Source: an uncultured Bacilli bacterium (GTDB taxonomy: Bacteria; Bacillota_I; Bacilli_A; RF39; UBA660). Taken from it: a stretch of DNA of 33,810 bases. The notes under the pieces are model-generated. The model searched no databases. It was not told the DNA's origin and was given only the letters and a program-made list of their open reading frames with translations. A program made the translations under genes and the position numbers. The stretch's first letter is position 1, and each line of letters begins with the position of its first letter. Of the stretch, positions 24,447 through 31,786 are shown piece by piece. Where the stretch lies: assembly GCA_934130045.1 (NCBI GenBank), contig CAKOXI010000013.1:1-33810 (forward strand), read 5' to 3'.

Positions 24447-25670
24447 TTATTCCTCTTTCGATATTGCTTTACCTGCAATAAGCGCCGACATCCAAGCAAA
24501 GCCTAAATTATACCCACCACAATCACCATCTACATCTAAAATTTCACCTACAAAATATAAATTTTTGTTGTTTTTAGATTCCATTGTGTTTACATTAATT
24601 TCACTTAATGGTACTCCACCAGAACAAACCTGTGCCTTATCAAAAGAATTAGTAGAGATTATTTTTTGCTTAAATGAAATAATATTTGAAGCTAAAACTT
24701 TTTTTAATTCAATTGATATTTTTTCCCATTTATCATCCTGTTTAATTTTTGATTTTTTTATAAACAAATTTACTAACTTATAATTAAGAACTCCATCTAA
24801 AAGTTGGGTTATAGTTCTATTTAAAACTAACTTATTACGATTATCCATCCACTCAATAAAATTTTCTTCATTTTCAATCCAAGGTAAAAAATTTATTTCA
24901 ACAACTTCTTCTTTACCACTATCTATACCTCTAGCTATACTACCACTTAATTGCATAACACAAATTCCACTAAGACCGTAATCAGTTAAATTGATTTCTC
25001 CATATTCTTCTCTTAATTTGATATTATTTTCTAGTAGTGTAACTTTAACATCCTGTTTTACTCCAGCCCACTCTTTAAAATAATTACCAACACCATTTAA
25101 CTGTACTAAAGCAGGTAACGGTTTTACTATAGTATGACCTAAATGATTAGCTAACTCATAACCATTTCCATCAGATCCAGTTTTAGGAACTGCCTTAGAA
25201 CCTGTTGCAATAACTAATTTATCTGCAATATAATTATTAATTTCAGTTTTTATATAATATTTATCATTTTTTTTAACTATTTCCTTTACAAATTCATTAT
25301 TTTTAATAGTAACCCCTCTTAATTTTGCTTCTAAAATTAAAGATGTTTGAATACTAGTTGCTTGATTAGATAATGTGTAGTAATAACCATTTTTTACCTT
25401 TGGAACAATTCCAATTTTACTAAAAAAATTTAAAACATCATCACCTATTTTAGGGGTAATTATATTTTTTAAATATTCTGCATTGGTTGAATGATAATGA
25501 TTAATATTTTGATCAGTATTCCAATAATTACACTTACCATTTCCCGTAACTAAAATTTTTTTACCACATACATTATTTCTTTCTAAAACTATTACTTCAT
25601 TTTTATCAGTTTTACTAAAAATTGCAGCAGTCAAACCACTTGCTCCTCCACCAATTACAATTATTTTCAT
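24447..25670 (-). CDS. BaiN/HI0933-like flavoprotein
   Basis: 407 residues. The FAD motif IIVIGGGASGLTAAIF is at 3-18, the family signature GKKILVTGNGKCNYWN at about 36-51, and the FAD-closing GGYNLGFAWMSALIAGKAI at the C-terminus. The middle substrate domain contains LTDYGLSGICVMQLSG and a VCSGGVPLSEIN motif common to the family. BaiN members have been linked to bile-acid dehydroxylation in one Clostridium, but the family is broad and that role should not be assumed. The unit is transcribed leftward from an extended -10 (25693-25701) and leads into the COG2509 gene. Confidence 0.9.
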   Translation of the reverse strand: MKIIVIGGGASGLTAAIFSKTDKNEVIVLERNNVCGKKILVTGNGKCNYWNTDQNINHYHSTNAEYLKNIITPKIGDDVLNFFSKIGIVPKVKNGYYYTLSNQATSIQTSLILEAKLRGVTIKNNEFVKEIVKKNDKYYIKTEINNYIADKLVIATGSKAVPKTGSDGNGYELANHLGHTIVKPLPALVQLNGVGNYFKEWAGVKQDVKVTLLENNIKLREEYGEINLTDYGLSGICVMQLSGSIARGIDSGKEEVVEINFLPWIENEENFIEWMDNRNKLVLNRTITQLLDGVLNYKLVNLFIKKSKIKQDDKWEKISIELKKVLASNIISFKQKIISTNSFDKAQVCSGGVPLSEINVNTMESKNNKNLYFVGEILDVDGDCGGYNLGFAWMSALIAGKAISKEE

Positions 25671-25692
25671 TAAATCACCCAGTTCTTATAAA

Positions 25693-25701
25693 ATTATATC
25701 A
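25693..25701 (-). promoter_or_regulatory. Extended -10 promoter of the flavoprotein operon
   Basis: TGATATAAT on the minus strand, about 23 bases before the ATG at 25670, preceded by TTTTTTTTC. Confidence 0.5.
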
Positions 25702-25732
25702 GAAAAAAAAGAAAAACACCATAAAGTGTTTT
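25702..25732 (-). terminator. Terminator after tRNA-Gln
   Basis: AAAACAC (25713-25719) and GTGTTTT (25726-25732) with a 6-base loop. On the minus strand a T-rich run follows. It lies between tRNA-Gln and the flavoprotein operon. Confidence 0.8.
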
Positions 25733-25743
25733 CATAATCATAT

Positions 25744-25817
25744 TGGCTGCCTCAGTTAGATTCGAACTAACGATCATGGAGTCAGAGTCCACTGCCTTAC
25801 CGCTTGGCTATGAGGCA
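25744..25817 (-). tRNA. tRNA-Gln(CUG), CCA encoded
   Basis: The acceptor TGCCTCA pairs with TGAGGCA. The D arm has AGCCAAGCGGTAAGGCA and the T arm GTTAG-TTCGAAT-CTAAC. The anticodon stem TGGA/TCCA encloses CTCTGAC, so the anticodon is CUG. The discriminator is G and the 3' CCA is encoded. The layout matches bacterial tRNA-Gln. A UUG isoacceptor is expected elsewhere. Confidence 0.93.
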
Positions 25818-25828
25818 ATCACAATATA

Positions 25829-25857
25829 ATTCTACAACAAATTCATTTAAAATTCAA
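25829..25857 (-). promoter_or_regulatory. Promoter of tRNA-Gln
   Basis: On the minus strand TTGAAT (25852-25857), 17 bases and TAGAAT (25829-25834). It uses the same -10 as the tRNA-Glu promoter. Confidence 0.65.
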
Positions 25858-25887
25858 TATTTAAAATTATTTTTGCTGACAATAACA

Positions 25888-26337
25888 TCAAAATTTGAAA
25901 ATTAATTTAACTAAAATAAAAGAACATAAGATTGCCCACACAATTCCCATAACAACCTCTAATGGTTTATGACCTAATTGCTCTTTTAAATGCTGTATTC
26001 CAATTTTAGTATTTCTAAAAAATATTTCATCAACTATTTTATTAATTGCTATTGCTTGTTTTCCACTTTCCATCCTAAGTCCCATGGCATCATATCCAAC
26101 AACGCAAGCAAAAACCAAACAAATAGCAAATAAAGGACTAGTTATACCTTGTAAAAAACCAACAGTTGCTGCAAGTGAAAATGTAAATGAAGTATGAGTA
26201 CTTGGCATTCCACCGTTTCCATTAAAAAGTCTTTCCCAATTTAATTTTTTATATTTTATAGACTCTAAAATAAATTTTATAATTTGAGCAGAAATTGCTG
26301 AAAAAAATGGAACAATTAAATATATGTAATTTTGCAT
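25888..26337 (-). CDS. Divergent PAP2 family membrane protein
   Basis: 149 residues with four membrane helices. The family signature GGMPSTHTSF (42-51) corresponds to the PSGH phosphatase motif, and YDAMGLRMESGKQA (about 84-97) replaces the other half of the acid-phosphatase signature. LKEQLGHKPLEVVMG follows near the C-terminus. These mark the DUF212/YuiD-type family, related to lipid phosphatases and of unproved activity. It follows recO on the same strand with a 75-base gap and could be on the same transcript; no terminator is obvious between them. Confidence 0.88.
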   Translation of the reverse strand: MQNYIYLIVPFFSAISAQIIKFILESIKYKKLNWERLFNGNGGMPSTHTSFTFSLAATVGFLQGITSPLFAICLVFACVVGYDAMGLRMESGKQAIAINKIVDEIFFRNTKIGIQHLKEQLGHKPLEVVMGIVWAILCSFILVKLIFKF

Positions 26338-26412
26338 AAAAACACCTACTTTTAACTACAATATAATATTAAAAAATACGTAATTTTAATAATTAAACTG
26401 ACTAAAACAACG

Positions 26413-27153
26413 TTAATTTACATTATTTATATCCTCAATAAATCTTTTTGACTTTAAGTATAACCCCGTATATAAATCATAATATTCATCTAAAAAACTA
26501 TTAATTTCTAACTTTATTTTTGAAGAAATATCCAAATTAGTGATTTTTTTTATATCAACATAATAAAACATTCTAATTAATTTTATTGTTTTTGAATCAA
26601 CAATTTTTTCATTTTGCCTACATCTATTACAAATAAGCCCACCTTTAGAACTCGATAATGTTGCTATAGAAGTTTTACTACCACATGATGCACATTCATT
26701 TAAAACTGGCATTACGCCTAAATAATCCAAATACTTTAATTGTAAAATATTTGTTATGACTAAAGGATCAAAGTTTTCATTTATTTTCAAAATTGAAGCA
26801 ATCATAATATCAAATATATTATGATTATAATTATGTTTAATTACTTGTTCTGTAAGTTCTAAAATAAAATAAGAGTAACTTAAACTTTTCAAAGATAAAT
26901 CTTTCTTTATATTTTTTAAATTATCTATTATATCTACACTTATTAAAATAGATAATTTATCTTTTTTATATTGAATATTAAAATATCCATAAGTTAATTT
27001 TGAACTAACACTTCTAAGAGGACTTTTTAATGACTTACATCCTTTTGATAAAACACCTATAACACCATATTCTCTAGTAATAATATTTAAAATTTTACTA
27101 GATTCACTATATGGTGTTTCACTTAATACAATACCTTCTACTTTTACTAACAT
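26413..27153 (-). CDS. recO: DNA repair protein RecO
   Basis: 246 residues. An N-terminal OB fold (1-80) opens VKVEGIVLSETPYSESSKIL and has REYGVIGVLSKGCK, typical of RecO. A helical domain with a four-Cys zinc site (Cys154, Cys157, Cys175, Cys178) follows. RecO anneals single strands and helps RecR load RecA at gaps. It is the last clear member of the leftward cdd-era-yqzL-DUF1653-recO unit, and the era-yqzL-recO order is that of Bacillus. Its start directly abuts the DUF1653 stop codon, suggesting coupled translation. Confidence 0.94.
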   Translation of the reverse strand: MLVKVEGIVLSETPYSESSKILNIITREYGVIGVLSKGCKSLKSPLRSVSSKLTYGYFNIQYKKDKLSILISVDIIDNLKNIKKDLSLKSLSYSYFILELTEQVIKHNYNHNIFDIMIASILKINENFDPLVITNILQLKYLDYLGVMPVLNECASCGSKTSIATLSSSKGGLICNRCRQNEKIVDSKTIKLIRMFYYVDIKKITNLDISSKIKLEINSFLDEYYDLYTGLYLKSKRFIEDINNVN

Positions 27154-27375
27154 TTACTTAACCAATTCAAAACGATTAACCTGTTCTACATTCGGATATT
27201 TTTTCTTATCAACTAATGATGTAAACATTTGATAATCTCTTACCCAAACTTTATCATCTTTTAAAGATTTATAAACAACTAATTTTTTTAAATTTTCTGA
27301 ATCGTACGCTATTGCTATAATTTCATACAAATTACCTTTAAAATGTTTATAAATCTGTCCCTTTTCAACTAACAA
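27154..27375 (-). CDS. DUF1653 domain protein
   Basis: About 73 residues. The whole protein is one DUF1653 domain: GQIYKHFKGNLYEIIAIA at the start, LVVYKSLKDDKVWVRDYQMF in the middle and VNRFELV at the end. The family is small, beta-rich and of unknown function. The start is uncertain. GTG at 27384 overlaps the AAGGTG site itself, so TTG at 27375, six bases after it, is favoured. The site lies in the last codons of yqzL, which implies coupled translation. Its place between yqzL and recO is unusual; Bacillus has no such gene there. Confidence 0.82.
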   Translation of the reverse strand: MLVEKGQIYKHFKGNLYEIIAIAYDSENLKKLVVYKSLKDDKVWVRDYQMFTSLVDKKKYPNVEQVNRFELVK

Positions 27376-27380
27376 CAAAA

Positions 27381-27470
27381 TCACCTTTTTCTTAATTCTT
27401 GCTTATACTTAATATAATACTCTATTTTACCTGTATTTTTAAATAAATCCCATAATAATTCTCTTTTCAT
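27381..27470 (-). CDS. yqzL: YqzL-like micro-protein between era and DUF1653/recO
   Basis: Only 29 residues: it starts MKRELLWDLFKNTGKIEYYI and ends QELRKR. The W(D/N)xFxxTGxIexYl pattern and the position between era and recO match YqzL, a short conserved protein of Bacillota with no known function. AGGTG lies 5 bases before the ATG. The stop TGA overlaps the ribosome site of the DUF1653 gene. It is short enough to be missed by gene finders. Function unknown; conservation of place points to a link with the era/recO operon. Confidence 0.78.
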   Translation of the reverse strand: MKRELLWDLFKNTGKIEYYIKYKQELRKR

Positions 27471-27517
27471 ATTATCACCTATATATATAGTGATTTATAA
27501 AATAAAATTTTATACAA

Positions 27518-28405
27518 TTATAATTCAAAATCATTAAAACCAAATTCAGCTAGATATTTATCCTTATCTCGCCATTTCTTAATAGTTTTAACAAATATTT
27601 CTAAATATACTTTTTTACCAGTAAACTTTTCAATATCATATCTTGCTAATGTACCAATTTCCTTTATTTTACTACCATTATGACCAACAATTATCTTTTT
27701 TACAGAATCTCTATCAACAATTATACTAGCATTAATAATCAAATTATTTTTTTTATATTCCATTTTTTCTACTAAACAAGTTATTGAATGGGGAATTTCT
27801 TCATTAGTCAAATTAAAGACTTTTTCCCTTATTAACTCACTAATTATAAATTCTCTAGATTTATTAGTTACTTGATTATCCTCAAAATATTTAAAACTAT
27901 CAGGCAAATAATTCTTCAAAGTTTTTACTAATTCAGAAACATTTTTTCCCTTAAGTGCAGATAAAGGAACTATTTCACTAAAATCATATAAATCTTTATA
28001 ATCTGTAATTTTTAATAATATTTGTTCATGTGTTAATTTATCTATTTTATTTAAAACCAATATAACTGGTTTATTTAAATCACTAAATTTTTGAATAACA
28101 TACTTATCACCAGTACCTAAGGGTATACTAGCATCGACTAAAAATAAAATTACGTCAACATCATCTATACTATAGTAAGCTTGTTTATTTAAATAACTTC
28201 CTAACTTGTGATTGGGTTTATGAATTCCTGGGGTATCAACAAAAACAATTTGTGAATCAGAATCATTATATATACCTTGAATAATATTTCTAGTAGTTTG
28301 TGGTTTAGATGATATAATAGATATTTTTGTACCAATGATATTATTCATTAAAGTAGACTTACCAACATTTGGTCTACCAATTAATCCAACAAATCCAGAT
28401 TTCAT
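27518..28405 (-). CDS. era: GTPase Era
   Basis: 295 residues. G1 GRPNVGKST (10-18), G2 region SKPQTTRN (33-40), G3 DTPG (57-60) followed by IHKP, G4 NKID (119-122) and G5 near SALKGKN. A C-terminal KH domain (about 205-285) has VGHNGSKIKEIGTLAR. Era binds the 3' end of 16S rRNA and helps mature the small subunit. Its ATG overlaps the cdd stop by 4 bases, so the two are coupled. The length and all motifs are standard. Confidence 0.97.
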   Translation of the reverse strand: MKSGFVGLIGRPNVGKSTLMNNIIGTKISIISSKPQTTRNIIQGIYNDSDSQIVFVDTPGIHKPNHKLGSYLNKQAYYSIDDVDVILFLVDASIPLGTGDKYVIQKFSDLNKPVILVLNKIDKLTHEQILLKITDYKDLYDFSEIVPLSALKGKNVSELVKTLKNYLPDSFKYFEDNQVTNKSREFIISELIREKVFNLTNEEIPHSITCLVEKMEYKKNNLIINASIIVDRDSVKKIIVGHNGSKIKEIGTLARYDIEKFTGKKVYLEIFVKTIKKWRDKDKYLAEFGFNDFEL

Positions 28406-28791
28406 TTTAAATCACTCTCCTCAAATGGGTAAGGACATAAATCTTTAACTTTAAATTCTTTAAAATTTCCAAATTTATCATAACAAAAAATACTAGCATC
28501 TTTAGAAAAAAATTCTAAAATTACCTGTCTACATAAAAAACAACAAGTACTTATCACTTTACTATCACCACACATTATATGTAGTGATTTAAAATCACCT
28601 TTTTTATATCCATTACTTATAGCACTTACAATAGCGCTTCTCTCAGCACAAATACAAGCTCCATATGAAGCATTTTCCACATTTACACCAGAAAATTCTT
28701 TTAAATCATTCATTATAGCTATTGCAGAAACTCTAAAATTAGAATATGGACAATAAGAATTATTTAATAAATTCAATAATTTTTCATACAT
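28402..28791 (-). CDS. cdd: Cytidine deaminase
   Basis: About 129 residues. It hydrolyses cytidine/deoxycytidine to uridine forms in pyrimidine salvage. Visible are YCPYSNFRV (13-21), GVNVENASYGACICAERSA with zinc ligand Cys48 and catalytic Glu50, and CFLCRQV with ligands Cys84 and Cys87. The Pro of the usual PCxxC is Cys83 here, giving four Cys near the zinc. The ATG at 28791 is chosen because GGGTGG lies 5 bases before it; the GTG at 28800 overlaps that site. It heads the cdd-era-yqzL-recO unit, as cdd precedes era in Bacillus. Confidence 0.93.
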   Translation of the reverse strand: MYEKLLNLLNNSYCPYSNFRVSAIAIMNDLKEFSGVNVENASYGACICAERSAIVSAISNGYKKGDFKSLHIMCGDSKVISTCCFLCRQVILEFFSKDASIFCYDKFGNFKEFKVKDLCPYPFEESDLK

Positions 28792-28825
28792 AATAACCAC
28801 CCTTTTCTAACTTATTTATAAATAA

Positions 28826-28834
28826 ATTATATCA
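28826..28834 (-). promoter_or_regulatory. Extended -10 promoter of the cdd-era-recO unit
   Basis: TGATATAAT on the minus strand preceded by eight T, 35 bases before the cdd ATG. It is flanked by the same TTTATTTA-like downstream bases as the polC promoter. Confidence 0.5.
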
Positions 28835-28839
28835 AAAAA

Positions 28840-28874
28840 AATAGAAAATAAATAGTAATTATAAACTATTTATT
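28840..28874 (-). terminator. Terminator after thyA
   Basis: AATAAATAGT (28847-28856) and ACTATTTATT (28865-28874), a perfect 10-bp stem overlapping the thyA stop. On the minus strand TTCTATTTTTTTT follows. Confidence 0.8.
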
Positions 28875-29727
28875 AAATTCCAATTTCAAACTTTAATTGA
28901 GGATTTTTTTTCTTTATTAATTCTTTAGGGTAATCAATTATTTCTACATCATCAACAGTAAAATCATAAAAATTTTGCTTATCAGGATTAAGTTTAATTT
29001 GTGGGTTACAATCTATAGATTCTCTATTAAGCATTTCCTTAACCTGTTCAATGTGTCTATCATATATTTGAACATTAGTACAATCCCAAGTAAATCTTCC
29101 TGGAGTATATCCTAAATGCCTTGATACCATCATCATAAAAACTAAATATTGCATTTGATTAATACATCCAGCGGTTGCAAAATCACTACTTCTTTGAATT
29201 AGCTTCATATCTAAATAATCAATTCCATCTCTTCCATGTCTAACATTCCAATGTGTTTCATAGGCGCATGGTTTTAAACCATGTTTTTGTTCAAATTGTT
29301 CATATTGCCACAAATTCAAAATATGTCTTCTGCCATCAGGATCATTTTTAATTCCTTCAAACAATATTTTATTTACTAAATCATATTTTCTTACTGTTTC
29401 GCCATACACAGAACCAATCGTTCTATTACCAATATCCCAATCATCCCACCAAGTAACACCATATTTATTTTTTAACACATCTAAATCATTTGATTGATCT
29501 TGGTATATCCACAAAATCTCGCCAATCGCACTTTTAATAGCTATAGGTCTTAATGTTATTAAAGGGCTTTCTCCCTTAGTTAAATCATAAGTATGAAAAA
29601 CATGATTGATACTTAATGTATGAGCTTTTTCTCCATCTTTATAATGTGGACGAGGATTAATATCCATACAACCTTCTTCTAAAATTCGCGAAAATGTTTC
29701 TTTGGTATACATATCTCCTTTTGTCAT
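28873..29727 (-). CDS. thyA: Thymidylate synthase, ThyP3-like ThyA
   Basis: 284 residues. It methylates dUMP to dTMP with methylene-tetrahydrofolate. The catalytic Cys154 is in LKPCAYET, where most ThyA have PCH; PCA is the form of the Bacillus ThyA/phage ThyP3 branch, and AIKSAIGEILWIYQDQSND matches that branch too. The phosphate-binding DGRRH (131-135), QRSSDFATAGCINQMQY and RFTWDCTNVQIYDRH complete the active site. It follows trxB with one base between, so the two are one transcript, and a terminator ends it. There is no dihydrofolate reductase gene next to it. Confidence 0.95.
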   Translation of the reverse strand: MTKGDMYTKETFSRILEEGCMDINPRPHYKDGEKAHTLSINHVFHTYDLTKGESPLITLRPIAIKSAIGEILWIYQDQSNDLDVLKNKYGVTWWDDWDIGNRTIGSVYGETVRKYDLVNKILFEGIKNDPDGRRHILNLWQYEQFEQKHGLKPCAYETHWNVRHGRDGIDYLDMKLIQRSSDFATAGCINQMQYLVFMMMVSRHLGYTPGRFTWDCTNVQIYDRHIEQVKEMLNRESIDCNPQIKLNPDKQNFYDFTVDDVEIIDYPKELIKKKNPQLKFEIGI

Positions 29728-29728
29728 A

Positions 29729-30625
29729 TTAACACTCCTTTAATTCCTTTATTGCTGTTGTTGCAGCCATAGCCCCATCACCTACAGCCGTAGTTAATTG
29801 TCTTAAATTTTTTTCTCTAGCATCACCTGCAACATAAATATGAGGTACATTGGTATGAACACCATCATTAGATATAATATATCCTTGTTCATTAATATCA
29901 ATTAAATTTTTGAAAATTTGATTTTTAGGTTCATAGCCAACCGCAATAAATAATCCATCAACTATTTTATTAGTTACAATTCCATTTTCATTAATAATAT
30001 CAATACTCTCTAAAAATTCTTTTCCATTTATTTTTTCTATCTTTGAATCTAATATAAGTTCGATATTATTTTTAAGTTTTAGTTCATCTAAATATTGTTT
30101 TTCCGCTCTAAAACTACTTCTTCTATGAATTAAATAAATATGATTTACAATATCACTTAAATAAATCGCATCTTCTATAGCGGTATTACCACCACCTACT
30201 AAGGCTATATTTTTTCCTCTAAAAAAATTACCATCACATATTGCGCAATAACTAACACCCTTACCAATAAATTTATCCTCATTTTCAATATTCAGTTTTC
30301 TATTTTGAGTTCCAGTTGCTAAAATAATCGCTTTTGCACAGTAAGAATTCTTATTAGTAACTACATTTAAATCTTTATCAATAGAAATAACTGTTTCAAA
30401 TTTAAAATTACCACCTAAACTCAAAACCTGATTATAAAGGATATCAGCAAAATCAAAACCACTAATTTCTTTGATACCTGGATAATTCTCTATCTTGGCT
30501 GCATTAACTATTTGACCACCATATACTTTTGCTTCTAATATAAGAACTTTCTTCTTAGCTCTTAGGGCATATAGTGCTGAAGTTAAACCAGCAGGACCAG
30601 CTCCAACAATTATAATATCAAACAT
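29729..30625 (-). CDS. trxB: Thioredoxin-disulfide reductase
   Basis: 298 residues, slightly shorter than the usual 310-320. FAD motif IIIVGAGPAGLTSAL (4-18), redox pair CAIC (Cys127/Cys130) in VSYCAICDGN, NAD(P) motif VGGGNTAIEDA (143-153) and the FAD-closing VAGDAREKNLRQLTTAVGDGA at the C-terminus. The HRRSSFR after the NAD(P) fold is the usual NADPH-2'-phosphate site. It reduces thioredoxin, which also feeds ribonucleotide reductase, so its pairing with thyA fits dNTP supply. An extended -10 lies upstream. Confidence 0.95.
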   Translation of the reverse strand: MFDIIIVGAGPAGLTSALYALRAKKKVLILEAKVYGGQIVNAAKIENYPGIKEISGFDFADILYNQVLSLGGNFKFETVISIDKDLNVVTNKNSYCAKAIILATGTQNRKLNIENEDKFIGKGVSYCAICDGNFFRGKNIALVGGGNTAIEDAIYLSDIVNHIYLIHRRSSFRAEKQYLDELKLKNNIELILDSKIEKINGKEFLESIDIINENGIVTNKIVDGLFIAVGYEPKNQIFKNLIDINEQGYIISNDGVHTNVPHIYVAGDAREKNLRQLTTAVGDGAMAATTAIKELKEC

Positions 30626-30684
30626 AAAATTCTCCTATCTATTATTAAAATCTATTAATTAATATTATTAACTTAGACAAAAAT

Positions 30685-30693
30685 ATTATATCA
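30685..30693 (-). promoter_or_regulatory. Extended -10 promoter of trxB-thyA
   Basis: TGATATAAT on the minus strand, about 60 bases before the trxB ATG. It lies in the 171-base divergent region shared with the collagen-like gene. Confidence 0.45.
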
Positions 30694-30768
30694 TAATCTG
30701 TTTATAAATAAAAAAATAAATAATAATATTTTATAGTATTTTAAACATTATTCTATTTTTTTTACATT

Positions 30769-30777
30769 CATAAAATA
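30769..30777 (+). promoter_or_regulatory. Possible sporulation-sigma -10 before the collagen-like gene
   Basis: CATAAAATA fits the CATAnnnTA -10 used by sigma-E/sigma-K, 19 bases before the ATG. I see no matching -35 at the right distance and the leader would be only about 13 bases, so this is weak. Confidence 0.25.
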
Positions 30778-30796
30778 TATAGAAGAGGTGAAAAAA

Positions 30797-31786
30797 ATGA
30801 ACAATTGTCAAAATAATGAAAAAATATATAAAAAAGCATTAAAAAAAATTTGTAATGATGAAAAATGTCAACAAAAAAATTGTACAATTATTGGTCCTAC
30901 TGGCCCCAGAGGTGAAGCAGATACATTAACAATTAGAAATACAATAACTTCCGCTCCAGGTTCAGAAGCAAAAGTTATTGATAGTGGTACTGGAACAAAC
31001 CATATTCTAGATTTCGTTATTCCTCAAGGTCAAATAGGTCCTACTGGAGCTGGCATTAATGTTCTAGGCTCATACGACAGCTATGAACAACTGCTAAAAG
31101 AACATCCAGTAGGAAATACTAATGACTCTTACCTTGTAAAAGATGATTTATATATTTGGGTAGATAATAATAAAGATTGGCAAGATGTTGGTACAATAAG
31201 AGGACCGATTGGTTTAACTGGACCTAGTGGACCAACAGGACCCAAAGGTGATATCGGTCCCACTGGACCTAGTGGAGTTAATTTTTCAAGAGCTGCTTAT
31301 ATAGTAACTTTTAATGATGGAACAAGTGCCCATGGAATCAAAATAGAATCTAATGAAAGAATACCTATTGACAGAATGGAATTAGATGTAAGTAATTTAA
31401 CTACATTAGATTCTACAAATAAAACAATAAAATTTAATGAACCAGGTTACTACAAAATAACATTCACAGTTTCTGCATATCCAGCAGTAAATGATATAGA
31501 ATTTGATCCTACAAAAGACATTGTATCTGTCGGTTTTAGACAAATAAATACAGATAATGCTTATATAGGAGTATCGCAGTTTGTATATAATGCTGAACCT
31601 GTTCAATTACTAGGTCAAGGTATAATTGCCGTAATAGATAAAGAAATAACTTATGAACTAGCAAATTTAGGTAAATATCCAATATATCTACTAACTCCAG
31701 ATATAGCAAATATTGCAACAGCATCATACTTTAGTAATCCTCTAGTTACAATAGTTATTGAATATTTAGGAAGACAGGGTGCTTAA
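30797..31786 (+). CDS. Collagen-like surface protein, BclA type
   Basis: About 329 residues. A Cys/Lys-rich N-terminus (1-30) has four Cys. Collagen-type Gly-X-Y triplets follow: GPTGPRG at 33-39, a short GPTG at 81-84 and a run of eight triplets at 136-160. Between them is a non-collagen insert (about 86-135), and a beta-rich C-terminal domain of the C1q/TNF-like BclA kind (about 162-329) ends VTIVIEYLGRQGA. The first 30 residues hold no membrane helix, so it is probably attached as BclA-type spore surface proteins are. The ATG at 30797 has AGAGGTG 6 bases before it. The glycosyltransferase start overlaps its stop (TAATG), so the collagen part, rich in Thr, is a likely sugar acceptor. Spore-surface location is inference. 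Confidence 0.85.
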   Translation: MNNCQNNEKIYKKALKKICNDEKCQQKNCTIIGPTGPRGEADTLTIRNTITSAPGSEAKVIDSGTGTNHILDFVIPQGQIGPTGAGINVLGSYDSYEQLLKEHPVGNTNDSYLVKDDLYIWVDNNKDWQDVGTIRGPIGLTGPSGPTGPKGDIGPTGPSGVNFSRAAYIVTFNDGTSAHGIKIESNERIPIDRMELDVSNLTTLDSTNKTIKFNEPGYYKITFTVSAYPAVNDIEFDPTKDIVSVGFRQINTDNAYIGVSQFVYNAEPVQLLGQGIIAVIDKEITYELANLGKYPIYLLTPDIANIATASYFSNPLVTIVIEYLGRQGA

